Shown: positions 1 to 9,438, counted from the first letter of the stretch. The stretch: 64,000 nt of DNA from Ferrimonas sp. YFM (GCF_030296015.1 NZ_AP027368.1:1426001-1490000), one strand, 5' to 3'. The notes: generated from the letters alone by a model not told the origin. Numbers and translations are program-made.

Positions 1-1738
1 TGCCGTCGGAGCGTTTCAGCCAGCGGCTGACCCTATGGGGGCCGGCATTGTAGGCGGCGGTGGCCAGGATGCGGTTGCCGTCATAGCGTTCCAGCAGCTG
101 ATTGATGTAGGCACTGCCCAGCCGAATGTTGTACCCCGGATCATAGAGCTGACTGCGGCCCTGGTAGGAGGTGCCAATGCGCCGGGCGGTCTCCTTGGCG
201 GTCGAGGGCAGCAGCTGCATCAGACCATAGGCGTTGGCGCCGGAACGAGCCCTGGGGTAGAGGGCGCTCTCCCGCCGGGCGATGGCCCGAAGCAGCGCCG
301 GGTCCAGTTGCCAGTGCTTGCCCTGACGGTTGAACTCGTCGTTGTAGGCGGCGGGGAAGCGCCAGGGGATGGCGTTCCAGGCCTTGGCGGTGATGGTGCC
401 CTGGACCGTCAGGAAGTGCCAGCCCATCTCATCGGCCAGGGCGGTCAGGGCATGCTGCTCCTCCTTGGTGACTCTGAGCAGTTGCCAACGCCACTCGGCC
501 CTGGCCTCAGGCAGTCTGTCCAGGGCCATCAGCTCGGTGATGCGCAGCAGGGCAGGCAGCCGGGCGACCTTGTCACTGGCCTGTACTGAGGGGCTGGGCA
601 GTGTGGTGTTCAGGCTGTAGGGCTGTCCCAGGCGTTGGGACACCAGGAAGCCGTAGTAGCTGCGCTCCTTGGTCAGCTCCCGGTACGCGGCCATCGCTTC
701 CTGCTCAAGCCCCAGTTCCTCCAGGGCCCGGGCGCGCCAGTAGCGCCAGTCGTCCGCTTCCACATCCTGAATCCGCGACAGCCACAGGTTGATTTGCGCC
801 CAGTCGCCGTTGCCGATGAGCTGACGGGTGCGGCGGATGATCAGGTCATCCTCGGGATATTGCTCCATCAGGCTGGCCAGTTGTTCCGTCCAGATGTTGT
901 CGCCCAGGGCGCTGCGGATGATCTCCCGTCGAACCTGGGCTTCCTGATCTCCCAGTTCACCCTGCCAGTTGAAGTATTGCTTGAGGGCGTACTTGGCGTC
1001 AGAGCGTGCCAGCCGTTTCAGCGCCGCGGCGGCCATCTGCGGAGCCTGAGGGTAGCGCTTGATGCTGCCCTGATTGCGCACCTCTCTGGGGTAGCGGTAG
1101 AGGCGCACCAGGCGCTCGCCGCGGCTTTTCCACTCTCCCTTGAGCAGGGTGTTGAGGTAGGCCAGTCGTTGCCCCTGACGAGCGTCGAAGGTCAGCAGCA
1201 TCCGCTGCCATATCAGTTCATTGGTTCTGCGTCCGGCTTTACGCCACTCGTTCAGCAGCGGGGTGCAGGCTTCGGGCAGGCTCTTGGGGGTCAACCAAAG
1301 CTGGTCGGCGCCCTCCCAGGCAAGGTCGGGCTCTCCCAGGGTGCGTTTGGCGCGATAGTAGTAGCATCGAAGGTCGGTGCTTCGTGGCGGCTGAGGACTG
1401 ATGGCCACAAAGCTCTCCCAGCGCTTGCGCTTTCCTGCCTGCACCAGGAACCGGTGCTTGAAACTGTCGTACAGAGGGGTGTTGGCGAGGTTGGCGAGGA
1501 TCTCCACCGCCTGCTGGGTGGTCAGCTTACTCATCTGGGTGGTGCGATATTCATACTCCAGATAGGGGGCCAGGGGGTAGGCTTTAAGCTGTTTCCTCAG
1601 CAGGTGATACTCAGCCTGATCTCCGGAGTCGATGGCGTTCATCGCCTGTTCGAAGGCGTCTCTTTGCGTCGTGTCTGCCCAGATGTGGGCGCTCAGCAGA
1701 GCCGATACCAGTACCAGCGTCCGGGCAATCCAACCCAT
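1..1738 (-). CDS. slt: soluble lytic murein transglycosylase (partial, 3' end off the left edge)
   Basis: Cleaves the glycan strands of peptidoglycan in the periplasm. The open frame runs leftward from an ATG at 1738, preceded by a strong AAGGAGGAG ribosome site, and leaves the window without a stop after about 579 codons. The N-terminus is a signal peptide ending near Ala-21. A long helical superhelix region follows. Near the left edge is the lysozyme-like domain with the catalytic Glu in RRESALYP (about residue 495), then GLMQLLP and AAYNAGP, which are Slt70 family signatures. E. coli Slt is about 645 residues, so roughly 65 residues are missing. It lies 32 bases downstream of rmuC on the same strand and may be co-transcribed with it. 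Confidence 0.93.
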   Translation of the reverse strand, partial: MGWIARTLVLVSALLSAHIWADTTQRDAFEQAMNAIDSGDQAEYHLLRKQLKAYPLAPYLEYEYRTTQMSKLTTQQAVEILANLANTPLYDSFKHRFLVQAGKRKRWESFVAISPQPPRSTDLRCYYYRAKRTLGEPDLAWEGADQLWLTPKSLPEACTPLLNEWRKAGRRTNELIWQRMLLTFDARQGQRLAYLNTLLKGEWKSRGERLVRLYRYPREVRNQGSIKRYPQAPQMAAAALKRLARSDAKYALKQYFNWQGELGDQEAQVRREIIRSALGDNIWTEQLASLMEQYPEDDLIIRRTRQLIGNGDWAQINLWLSRIQDVEADDWRYWRARALEELGLEQEAMAAYRELTKERSYYGFLVSQRLGQPYSLNTTLPSPSVQASDKVARLPALLRITELMALDRLPEARAEWRWQLLRVTKEEQHALTALADEMGWHFLTVQGTITAKAWNAIPWRFPAAYNDEFNRQGKHWQLDPALLRAIARRESALYPRARSGANAYGLMQLLPSTAKETARRIGTSYQGRSQLYDPGYNIRLGSAYINQLLERYDGNRILATAAYNAGPHRVSRWLKRSDG

Positions 1739-1770
1739 CGCTCCTCCTTTGTTCCGTTCCAACTCGCCTG

Positions 1771-3090
1771 TTACTCCCCCGCTGCCTCGTCCAGGGTGGG
1801 GTTGAGGGCGTCCTCCAGCAGAGCCGCCTGAGGCTGTTTGCTGGTGGTGGCACCCAGCTGTTTCATCTGTTCCGCCTGACGCAGCAGGTTGCCACGCCCG
1901 GAGGAGAACTTGTTGACCGCCTTGTCGTAGCTGCCCTGAGCGGTTTCCAGGGCTCGTCCCACCTTGAGCAGATCGTCGGAGAAGCCCACCAGCTTGTCGT
2001 AGATCTTGCCCGCCTGACCGGCGATCTCCTGGGCGTTGCGACTCTGGTGCTCGAAACGCCACAGGTTGTTGATGGTGCGAAGGGCTACCATCAGGTTAGT
2101 GGGGCTGGTCAGCAAAATGTTCCGCTCCAGGGCGAAATTTACCAGGTCCGGGTCCGACTCGATGGCGGCGATGAAGGCCGGCTCCACCGGAATGAACATC
2201 AGCACATAGTCCAGGGTGCGGATCCCTTTGAGCTTGTGATAGTCCTTCTCTGCCAGTCCCTTGATGTGGCCGCGGATGCTGGCCAGGTGTTCGCGCATCC
2301 CCTGCTCACGCTCGGCGTCCTCTTCCGCATTGAAGAAGCGTTCATAGCCGACGAGGGAGACCTTGGAGTCGATCACCACATCTTTGTCGTCCGGCAGGTG
2401 AACCACCACATCGGGTTGATAGCGTTTGCCATCCTCCTGCTTCAGGGCGGCCTGGGTGTCGTACTCGTGGCCTTCGCGCAGGCCACTCTGACTCAGCAGG
2501 CGGGCCAGCACCACCTCGCCCCAGTTGCCCATCGCCTTGTTGTCCCCTTTCAGGGCACGGGTCAGGTTGAGGGCGTCTTCACTCATACGCAGGTTCAGGG
2601 CCTTGAGATCTTCAAGCTGATGTTTCAGGGCGAAACGCTCACGGGTCTCACTGGTGTAGCTCTCCTGCACCTGTTTGCGGAATCCGTCCAGCTGCTGCTG
2701 CAAGGGGTTGAGCACGGCGCCCAGCTGGCTGTGGTTGGCTTCGGTGAGGCGGCGGCTCTGGGTGTCGAAGATGCGATTGGCCAGATTTTCAAACTCCATG
2801 CTCAGCCGCTTCTCGCTCTGCAGCGCCTGTTGCAGTTGCTGGCGCACGCCCTCCTCTTTGGCCCGGCTTTGAGCCAGGGCGCCGTGGAGGTCGTTGAGAA
2901 GCGCTTCCTTGCCCTGCAGCTGGGATTCCAGCTTCTCCAGCTGTTCTCTCTGGTTGGCGGCGGTGACCTCTAGGGCGGTGGCGTCCTGCTCCGCACGTCG
3001 GCGGGGACCGAGTTGCAGGGCCCAACCCAGAATCAGTCCCAGCAGAGTGGTGAGGCCCAGCAGGCCAAGGGTAAGGGGTTCCAGAGTCAT
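1771..3090 (-). CDS. rmuC: RmuC family DNA recombination-limiting protein
   Basis: RmuC proteins carry a PD-(D/E)XK-like nuclease fold and limit recombination at inverted repeats; the exact biochemical role is poorly known. The 439-residue product has one N-terminal membrane helix (about residues 5-27), a long coiled coil rich in Glu, Gln and Leu (about 35-190), then the conserved core with GNWGEVVLARLL, YQPDVVVHLPD and VVIDSKVSL, which holds the predicted nuclease residues. Length and order match the family. The upstream side is occupied by a MITE-like element beginning 31 bases before the start codon, which could affect its promoter. Confidence 0.93.
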   Translation of the reverse strand: MTLEPLTLGLLGLTTLLGLILGWALQLGPRRRAEQDATALEVTAANQREQLEKLESQLQGKEALLNDLHGALAQSRAKEEGVRQQLQQALQSEKRLSMEFENLANRIFDTQSRRLTEANHSQLGAVLNPLQQQLDGFRKQVQESYTSETRERFALKHQLEDLKALNLRMSEDALNLTRALKGDNKAMGNWGEVVLARLLSQSGLREGHEYDTQAALKQEDGKRYQPDVVVHLPDDKDVVIDSKVSLVGYERFFNAEEDAEREQGMREHLASIRGHIKGLAEKDYHKLKGIRTLDYVLMFIPVEPAFIAAIESDPDLVNFALERNILLTSPTNLMVALRTINNLWRFEHQSRNAQEIAGQAGKIYDKLVGFSDDLLKVGRALETAQGSYDKAVNKFSSGRGNLLRQAEQMKQLGATTSKQPQAALLEDALNPTLDEAAGE

Positions 3091-3120
3091 AGCAGTTTGA
3101 TTCTCAAGGAGTGATGAAGT

Positions 3121-3370
3121 CTAGGGCGTGTTGACCTTTGCTGAATATTTTTGCGCTAGCATCCAGCCACTAAGGCCTCGATGTGTCGAGATTGTGACCC
3201 AAATGAATGGGAACCTGGACTGAGCAAAGCGCCCTTCGGGGCCGGACTGACAACGACTACTCTTCGTCGTTCAATTTTGACGTAGAACAACTATGCCTAC
3301 AATCGAACTTCTTGATTAGTCGTCGTCATCCTCGGCCAAATTCTAAACACCAAAGATAAACACTCCCTAG
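3121..3370. mobile_element. MITE-like element, about 250 bp, with terminal inverted repeats
   Basis: The ends 3121-3140 (CTAGGGCGTGTTGACCTTTG) and the complement of 3351-3370 (CTAGGGAGTGTTTATCTTTG) match at 17 of 20 positions. Both ends carry CTAG, so CTAG may be a 4 bp target duplication of the YTAR type used by IS5-family elements, with the real repeats starting at GGG. There is no open frame of useful size inside. An internal stem at about 3251-3273 (AACGAC / GTCGTT) adds to the folded character. It sits between rmuC and the first LysR gene, which point away from each other. No second copy was seen in the window. Confidence 0.6.
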
Positions 3371-3445
3371 GGTGGCACCGGGATGCGGCGCTATCAAGGG
3401 GAGAGCGGTTAAGCGGCGCAAAAGCGCGCGTTTAGGCTGAGGAAA

Positions 3446-3460
3446 ATGCAAATCTTGCAT
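3446..3460. promoter_or_regulatory. LysR-type dyad upstream of the first LysR gene
   Basis: ATGCAA-ATC-TTGCAT is an inverted repeat with 6-base arms. It has the T-N11-A form of LysR boxes (TGC-N7-GCA) and lies 131 bases before the start at 3591. A related dyad precedes the paralogous gene at 4751, which supports autoregulation by inference only. Confidence 0.4.
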
Positions 3461-3590
3461 ATTGGATTATTCGGGGAGTGCAACTGGCCACCCCGGTCAA
3501 TCACAGTTCCAGTTTTTGCTCTACACAAGGGCTTGTTCCTTCCCCGGAGATGGCTAAGTATGAGGTTGAAATTACTGAGAGAGCTTAGGA

Positions 3591-4565
3591 ATGAGTGACT
3601 GTCTGACCTGGCGCCGGCTGCGGCGGTTAAGCCTGTTCGATCTGGAGGTGTTTTTGCTGCTCAGCCAAAAACTCAACTCCAACCAAGTGGCTGAATCTCT
3701 GGGGATATTGCCCTCCAAAGTCAGCCGCACCCTGAGCGGATTGAGGGAGGTGTTTGACGACCCTCTGTTTGTTCGTCGTCAGCACGGCTTTGAGCCCACG
3801 GCTGTGGCGGTGGGCCTGTATCCCCAGGTCGATGCCCTGCTGGAGGTCGCCCGGGCGATCCCCGGTCGGCGCAGTGCACAGCAGGCAGAGGGAAAGCGAC
3901 CACAGATCCGGGTGGCCGTCCCGACAATCTTTGCTCCTGGGTTGCTGCACTTCCTCAAGTCTCGGGCGGAGTCCAAAGGTCAGGAGCTGGATGTGGCCGT
4001 TGTGCCAGGGGTTAACGGCCCGGGAAGGGTTGGAGAGGGGCAGCAGATTGATTTGGCGGTGTACTGTGCCTTCAGCCCCTGGAAGGAGGGGGACTCCAAG
4101 CGCATCTGCCAGAGCATCCACACTCGGGTGGTGGCGGTTCGGGATCACCCAATCTGGGACAGAATATCGGAGCTGCACCTGGCGCTGCTGGATTACCCCT
4201 TTGTGGTGACCGAGGTGCCCAATTTTAACGAGGGCCGTGACCCCATAGAGGACTATGCACTGTCCTTGGGGCGAACCCTGGAGGTTGAGGCCAGGGTGGC
4301 GTCACTGCCGGACCTGGTCAATGTGTTGTCCGAAGGCAAGGCATACAGCTTCATTGGCGGCTACAGCTGCAAAGAGTATCTGGAGTCACACCCGGACCTG
4401 GTGACCTCCCGGCTTCCCTACAGCTTTCTGCAGCAGGTGAGACGGTTGTTTCATGGGCCATCGGCGGAGCTGGGGGTCTACCTGTACCGCAATGAGGCCG
4501 CGAATTGTCCTGAGTGGCTGGAGGCTGCCCTGTGTGAGTTTGTCAGCCAAAACGTGGGCCGGTGA
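3591..4565 (+). CDS. LysR family transcriptional regulator (tandem paralog 1)
   Basis: A 324-residue DNA-binding regulator. The winged helix-turn-helix is at about residues 10-70 (LFDLEVFLLLSQ, then LPSKVSRTLSGLRE, DPLFVRR), closest in style to the NodD/LeuO/SyrM branch in which the helix starts with LFDL. The remaining 230 residues form the type-2 periplasmic-binding effector domain; the ligand cannot be read from the sequence. The start follows AGGA at 3586-3589, very close to the ATG. The next gene encodes a protein of the same length that matches over the whole sequence, so the pair arose by tandem duplication. A TGC-N7-GCA dyad lies upstream. The target genes are unknown; msrPQ follows the pair on the same strand. 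Confidence 0.88.
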   Translation: MSDCLTWRRLRRLSLFDLEVFLLLSQKLNSNQVAESLGILPSKVSRTLSGLREVFDDPLFVRRQHGFEPTAVAVGLYPQVDALLEVARAIPGRRSAQQAEGKRPQIRVAVPTIFAPGLLHFLKSRAESKGQELDVAVVPGVNGPGRVGEGQQIDLAVYCAFSPWKEGDSKRICQSIHTRVVAVRDHPIWDRISELHLALLDYPFVVTEVPNFNEGRDPIEDYALSLGRTLEVEARVASLPDLVNVLSEGKAYSFIGGYSCKEYLESHPDLVTSRLPYSFLQQVRRLFHGPSAELGVYLYRNEAANCPEWLEAALCEFVSQNVGR

Positions 4566-4602
4566 CCGGTCATCGGGCAAGGGGCTCGATCGGTAAAGGG
4601 CG

Positions 4603-4617
4603 TTGCAGTTTCTGCAA
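4603..4617. promoter_or_regulatory. LysR-type dyad upstream of the second LysR gene
   Basis: TTGCAG-TTT-CTGCAA is a perfect inverted repeat with 6-base arms and a 3-base spacer. It shares the TGC-N7-GCA core and arm spacing with the dyad at 3446-3460. It lies between the two paralogous regulators, 134 bases before the second start, nearly the same distance as for the first gene. The palindrome GGAAATTCC follows at 4621-4629. Confidence 0.45.
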
Positions 4618-4750
4618 AATGGAAATTCCAATGATTGCATAGTGAAGGTCTGTGCTATCACACATTGAAATTTTTTCGTCATTAGCTCTTGTGGGCATGA
4701 TGAACATGGCAAACTATACAGCCTCTTACACCAGGAGGCTGAAGGTGGCC

Positions 4751-5725
4751 ATGAACGACATATTGACCTGGCGCAGGCTGAGGCGGCTCAGTTTGTTTGA
4801 TCTGGAAGTCTTTGTGCTTCTCAGCCAGAAGATGAACTCCAATAAGGTGGCCGAAGCCCTGGATGTGCTGCCCTCAAAGGTGAGCCGAACCTTAAGCGGC
4901 TTGCGTGACACCTTCAACGACCCTCTGTTTGTGCGCCGGCAACGGGGTTTTGAGCCCACTCCTCTGGCGATGCGCCTCTACCCCAGAGCCGATGCCTTGC
5001 TCGAGATGGCCAAGGAGATGCCCCATGAGCTGATGCAGCCGGAGGCCGCCAACTCCAATGCCAGGATTCGCATCTCGACGCCGACGGCCCTGAGCCAGGG
5101 GCTGTTGAAACACCTGCGCACCCTGGCGGAAGCCCGGGGGGAAAAGCTGGACATTGCCGTGGTAACCGGTGGCACTGAGCCGGTGGCCCCCAATGACAGC
5201 AATCAGGTGGACATGGCCATCTACTATGGGTTCGAGCCTTGGAAGCATGTGGAATCGAGGCTCATCTGTTACAACAACAACCCCCTGGTGGTTGCCGTCA
5301 AAGGGCACCCGATCTGGCAAAGAAAGGCGGAACTGCACCTGGCGATGCTGGATTATCCCTTCGTGGTCAATGAGCTTCCCTCCTTCAACGAAGGCCGTGA
5401 TCCCATGGAGGATTACGCCAATGCCATGGGCAGGAAACTGGAGATTGAAGCCAGGGTGTCTTCGCTGCCGGATCTGGTGGCCATTCTCCAGGAGGGGAGG
5501 GCGTACTCCATCATCAGCGGCAAGGGCAGTCAGGAGTATCTGGAGGCCCATTCAGACATCCTTTCCGTCATCATGCCCGGGTTGTTGCGGCGCAAGCTGC
5601 ACAGCTTGTTCAGCGGCAACTCCACCAACCTGGGGGTTTACCTGCATTGCAACAATCCCAGCCTCTGCCCGGGGTGGTTGGTTGAGGCACTGACCCAATT
5701 CGTCAAGCGAAACTACGAGGGCTAA
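4751..5725 (+). CDS. LysR family transcriptional regulator (tandem paralog 2)
   Basis: A 324-residue LysR regulator, collinear with its upstream neighbour: LTWRRLRRLSLFDLEVF opens both proteins and PFVVNELPSFNEGRDPMEDYA matches PFVVTEVPNFNEGRDPIEDYA in the effector domain. The longest frame starts at 4652, but alignment with the paralog and the sites AGGAGG (4733-4738) and GAAGGTGG (4741-4748) favour the ATG at 4751, which gives identical lengths. Both DNA-binding helices are intact. The effector domains differ enough that the two may sense different ligands or form heterodimers; this is inference. Sensed molecule and regulon are unknown. Confidence 0.88.
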   Translation: MNDILTWRRLRRLSLFDLEVFVLLSQKMNSNKVAEALDVLPSKVSRTLSGLRDTFNDPLFVRRQRGFEPTPLAMRLYPRADALLEMAKEMPHELMQPEAANSNARIRISTPTALSQGLLKHLRTLAEARGEKLDIAVVTGGTEPVAPNDSNQVDMAIYYGFEPWKHVESRLICYNNNPLVVAVKGHPIWQRKAELHLAMLDYPFVVNELPSFNEGRDPMEDYANAMGRKLEIEARVSSLPDLVAILQEGRAYSIISGKGSQEYLEAHSDILSVIMPGLLRRKLHSLFSGNSTNLGVYLHCNNPSLCPGWLVEALTQFVKRNYEG

Positions 5726-5820
5726 CCCGGTACTTGTGTTGCCTTTTCTTGAAACTGGGTGAAATCATCTGGTGCCTTCCTGGGTCTTATTGGTTAACCC
5801 AAGAGTAAGGAAGTGTGTGG

Positions 5821-6840
5821 ATGAAGTACTTAGCCAAAAAAGCGTGGGACAAGCACAAAGAGAATGACGTCACCCCAGAGGAGGTGTTCAGGGCCAGGCG
5901 TAAGATTGCCAAGGCCCTGGGGCTGGGTGCCATCAGCGCCAGTTTGCCGCTGAATGTCCAGGCGGGCTTGCTGGATTGGTTGAAGCCGGAGAGTGAGAGC
6001 GTGGATCTGGCGCCCCGCCGGGATCTGGCCTTCGACGTCAGCCGCAACTACGGCATCACCGACGAGCTGACGCCGGAGGATAAGATCCTCACTCACAACA
6101 ACTTCTACGAATTTGGTACCAGCAAAACAGACCCGGTGAAAAATGCCCAGGGCCTGAAGACTTCGCCCTGGACCCTGACCATCGACGGCGAGGTGGACAA
6201 CCCCCTGACCCTGGATGTGGAGGAGCTCATTGCCTCCATGCCCCTGGAGGAGCGCATCTACCGGCTGCGTTGTGTGGAGGCCTGGTCCATGGTGATCCCC
6301 TGGCTGGGCTTTCCCCTGGCGGAGCTGATCAAACGGGCCAACCCCAACAGCCGGGCCAAGTATGTGGCCTTCGAAACCCTGTATGACCCCAAACAGATGC
6401 CCGGACAGGCGTCGCGTTTTGTCGGCGGCGGCATTGACTACCCCTATGTGGAGGGGCTGCGCATGGACGAGGCGATGAACCCGCTGACCCTGGTCTCTGT
6501 GGGTCTCTATGGCCGCACCCTGCCTCCGCAAAACGGTGCCCCCATCCGCCTGGTGGTGCCCTGGAAATACGGTTTCAAGAGCATCAAATCCATCGTGCGC
6601 ATCAAGTTGGTGGAGAAGATGCCGCCCACCACCTGGAATCTGCTGGCCAGTCATGAGTATGGCTTCTACGCCAATGTGAATCCTCAGGTGGATCACCCTC
6701 GCTGGTCCCAGGCCAGTGAGCGTCGCATCGGTGCCGGAGGCCTGCTCTCCGCTAAGCGGATCCCCACGGAAATGTTCAACGGCTATGGTGAGCACGTGGC
6801 TCAGATGTACACCGACCTGAATCTGAGGCGCTGGTATTGA
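5821..6840 (+). CDS. msrP: protein-methionine-sulfoxide reductase, molybdopterin catalytic subunit MsrP
   Basis: Periplasmic molybdenum-cofactor enzyme that reduces methionine sulfoxide in envelope proteins, receiving electrons from the membrane heme protein MsrQ. The 339-residue product opens with an N-terminal Tat signal ([11 protein letters not shown], residues 24-34). The oxidoreductase molybdopterin domain carries the cofactor-ligating Cys-151 in [11 protein letters not shown] and the conserved [14 protein letters not shown] two codons upstream is possible, but the ATG at 5821 is favoured by AAGAGTAAGGAAG just before it. The stop overlaps the msrQ start by one base (TGATG), so the pair is translationally coupled, as in most gammaproteobacteria. 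Confidence 0.96.
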   Translation: MKYLAKKAWDKHKENDVTPEEVFRARRKIAKALGLGAISASLPLNVQAGLLDWLKPESESVDLAPRRDLAFDVSRNYGITDELTPEDKILTHNNFYEFGTSKTDPVKNAQGLKTSPWTLTIDGEVDNPLTLDVEELIASMPLEERIYRLRCVEAWSMVIPWLGFPLAELIKRANPNSRAKYVAFETLYDPKQMPGQASRFVGGGIDYPYVEGLRMDEAMNPLTLVSVGLYGRTLPPQNGAPIRLVVPWKYGFKSIKSIVRIKLVEKMPPTTWNLLASHEYGFYANVNPQVDHPRWSQASERRIGAGGLLSAKRIPTEMFNGYGEHVAQMYTDLNLRRWY

Positions 6841-7472
6841 TGAAGTTGACCCGAGGCCGGATTCTGGCGCTGAAGACCCTGCTGCACCTCGGCTTCCTCC
6901 TGCCTCTGGCCTATCTGTGGCTGGCGGTGCAGGCCGGGGCCGCCGGTGGCGACCCGGTGCAGTATGTGATCCACTTCCTGGGGATGGGAGCGATCCACGG
7001 CCTGATCCTCAGCCTGATGGTCTCCCCCCTGGCCAAAGGACTGAAGATGGCCGGGCTGATGCGAGTGCGCCGCCTGGTGGGGCTGTGGGCCTTCGCCTAT
7101 GCCCTGCTGCATGTGGCGGCGTTTCTTGGCCTGGACCTGCTGGGGGACGTGGGGCTGCTCCTCGGTGAGATCGTCAAGCGCCCCTACATCCTGGTGGGGA
7201 TGGCGGCACTGCTGATCCTGATTGCCCTGGCGGTCACCTCCACCAGCGCCATGCAGCGGCGCCTCGGCCGTCGCTGGCAGAAGCTGCACAACTGGGTCTA
7301 TCTGGCCGCGCTGCTGGTGCCGGTGCACTTCTGGTGGTCGGTGAAGTCCGGTTGGTATGAGCCCGCACTCTATCTACTGGTCAGTCTGGGGCTGTTGGCC
7401 TGGCGCCGAAAGCGAATAGTGTTGTACCAACAAATTGTTACCAACTTTAACCGCGGCTTAGACCGGGGCTGA
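6840..7472 (+). CDS. msrQ: protein-methionine-sulfoxide reductase, heme-binding membrane subunit MsrQ
   Basis: Inner-membrane b-type heme protein that passes electrons from the quinol pool or a flavin reductase to MsrP. The 210-residue protein has six predicted membrane segments, and the heme-ligand histidines fit GAIHGLILSL, ALLHVAAF and LHNWVYLAALLVPVHFWWS. The ferric reductase-like transmembrane family length is about 200 residues, so it is complete. The ATG at 6840 shares its A with the msrP stop. The C-terminus is basic (WRRKR), consistent with a cytoplasmic end. Confidence 0.95.
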   Translation: MKLTRGRILALKTLLHLGFLLPLAYLWLAVQAGAAGGDPVQYVIHFLGMGAIHGLILSLMVSPLAKGLKMAGLMRVRRLVGLWAFAYALLHVAAFLGLDLLGDVGLLLGEIVKRPYILVGMAALLILIALAVTSTSAMQRRLGRRWQKLHNWVYLAALLVPVHFWWSVKSGWYEPALYLLVSLGLLAWRRKRIVLYQQIVTNFNRGLDRG

Positions 7473-7529
7473 CAGCGGCCCCGCTTTTCTGGTTTACTTG
7501 CCACACCCAATCCATCAGGGAAGTGAACC

Positions 7530-9302
7530 ATGAAAACCCAAGTTGCCGCCCTGGCACTGCTGGCCAGCCTTGGGCTGGCGGGCTGCCAGAGCCAGTCCAC
7601 CGCCGAATTGACCCCGCCCCCCTGCCTGGCCGAATGTCAGGCCCAGAAGTTTGATGCCGTCAGCCAGTCCTTTGTGGATGACCTGTGGCGTCACTCGCCC
7701 ACCTGGGCGCTCTACAGCGGCTTCTACGACTACGCGGATCAGCTGGTGATCCCGGACAGCGACAGCCGTTTGCGCGATGCCCAGTTCGTGGCCAAATGGC
7801 GTGCCCAACTGGCCCCCTTCGGCCAGGTGGAGATGACCGCCGGCGCCCGCATCGATCTGGCGCTGATCACCAATGTGCTGGACAAGATGGAGTGGGAGAA
7901 CACCAGATTCAAGTCCTGGCAGTGGAACCCCGCCAACTACAACGTGGCCGGCCCCTTTGCCCGGCTGATGAATGAACCCTATGCTCCCCTGGAGACCCGG
8001 CTGACGGCGATTCTCGGTCGCATGGAGATGGTGCCCGAGTATTACCGCGCCGCCCGGGAGAACATCAACAACCCCACCCTGGAGCACACCGAACTGGCGC
8101 TGCTGCAGAACAAGGGGGCACTGAGCGTTTTCTCTGACGCCATGCTCTCCCAGGCGATGGAGTCAGGTCTGAGTGACAGTGACAAAGCCCTGTTCCAGGA
8201 ACGCTTCTTCGTGGCCAAGCAGGCGATTCAGAGCCACATCGGCTGGCTGGAGGCTCAGGTGGCCCAATTGAAGAAGGGCACCCCGCGCTCCTTCCGCATC
8301 GGCGAGACCCTCTATGAGGAGAAGTTTGCCCTGGATATCCAGGCGGGAATGACCGCGAAACAGCTGTATGAGAAGGCGCTGGCGGACCGGGACCAGGCCC
8401 AGAAACAGATGATCACCATCACCCAGCAGCTGTGGCCCAAGTACTTCCCCGGTAAGGGGATGCCGGTGAACGATCTGGAGGCGGTTCGCGAACTGGTGGA
8501 CCACCTGTCTGCCCGTCACGTGAAGCGGGAGGACTTTGTTGCCGAGGTGCGCAAACAGATCCCCGAGCTGGTGCAGTTCGTCAATGAGACTCAGCTGGTG
8601 ACCCTGGATCCCACCAAGCCCCTGGTGGTGCGGGAAACCCCCGCCTACATGCGCGGCTTTGCCGGTGCCTCCATCTCGGCCCCGGGGCCCTACGATAAGC
8701 AGGCCAACACCTACTACAACGTGACGCCGCTCGATGGCATGACCGACGAGCAGGCGGAGAGCTATCTGCGGGAGTACAACCACTGGATCCTGCAGATCCT
8801 CAACATCCATGAGGCGATCCCCGGTCACTACACCCAGCTGGTCTACTCCAACGAATCCCCCAGCCTGGTGAAGAGCCTGTTTGGTAACGGCGCCATGATC
8901 GAGGGCTGGGCGGTGTACGCCGAGCGGGTGATGCTGGAGCAGGGCTATGGTGGTTTCGAGCCGGAGTTGTGGCTGATGTACTGGAAGTGGAACCTGAGGG
9001 TGATCACCAACACCATTCTTGATTATGAGATTCAGGTGAAGGGGATCTCCCGCGAACAGGCCCTGGCCCATATGGTGGGCGGTGCCTTCCAGCAGCAGGA
9101 GGAGGCGGAGCAGAAGTGGCGCCGTGCCACCCTCAGCCAGGTACAGCTGACCTCCTACTACTCAGGCTTCCGTGAGATCTACGACCTGAGGGAAGCGCAG
9201 AAGGCGAAAATGGGGAACAACTTCGACCTGCAGCGGTTCCACGAAACCTTCCTGAGCTACGGCTCATCGCCGGTGAAGTACATCCGCCAGTTGATGCAGT
9301 AG
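7530..9302 (+). CDS. DUF885 family lipoprotein (predicted zinc hydrolase)
   Basis: A 590-residue protein with a lipoprotein signal (LASLGLAGC, Cys-21), so probably anchored in the envelope. The rest fits DUF885, a family of uncharacterised secreted proteins with a thermolysin-like fold. The motif HEAIPGH begins at His-427, followed by a downstream glutamate-rich helix (MIEGWAVYAERVML), which together resemble a gluzincin zinc site. The substrate is unknown; a peptidase role is an inference from the motif. The start has GGGAAG seven bases upstream. A strong terminator follows at 9315-9342. Confidence 0.85.
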   Translation: MKTQVAALALLASLGLAGCQSQSTAELTPPPCLAECQAQKFDAVSQSFVDDLWRHSPTWALYSGFYDYADQLVIPDSDSRLRDAQFVAKWRAQLAPFGQVEMTAGARIDLALITNVLDKMEWENTRFKSWQWNPANYNVAGPFARLMNEPYAPLETRLTAILGRMEMVPEYYRAARENINNPTLEHTELALLQNKGALSVFSDAMLSQAMESGLSDSDKALFQERFFVAKQAIQSHIGWLEAQVAQLKKGTPRSFRIGETLYEEKFALDIQAGMTAKQLYEKALADRDQAQKQMITITQQLWPKYFPGKGMPVNDLEAVRELVDHLSARHVKREDFVAEVRKQIPELVQFVNETQLVTLDPTKPLVVRETPAYMRGFAGASISAPGPYDKQANTYYNVTPLDGMTDEQAESYLREYNHWILQILNIHEAIPGHYTQLVYSNESPSLVKSLFGNGAMIEGWAVYAERVMLEQGYGGFEPELWLMYWKWNLRVITNTILDYEIQVKGISREQALAHMVGGAFQQQEEAEQKWRRATLSQVQLTSYYSGFREIYDLREAQKAKMGNNFDLQRFHETFLSYGSSPVKYIRQLMQ

Positions 9303-9314
9303 TCAGACTCAGAC

Positions 9315-9342
9315 AATCCGGCCCACGTGGCCGGATTTTTTA
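9315..9342 (+). terminator. rho-independent terminator after the DUF885 gene
   Basis: AATCCGGCC and GGCCGGATT form a nine-pair stem around CACGT, followed directly by a run of T residues, 12 bases after the stop codon. Confidence 0.85.
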
Positions 9343-9438
9343 TGGCGGCTCAGGTCGCTGTACCGAGGAAAAGCGCACCTTAATCCGTTCTCTCCGTGGT
9401 GGCCTGCAGCGTCATCGAGTGAGGCCAGCCACCAATCG

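Noticed and set aside
635-1831. Long rightward open frame of 398 codons
   Set aside because: It is the complement of the slt gene and the end of rmuC. The leftward frame has a clear signal peptide and catalytic motifs, the rightward one has none.
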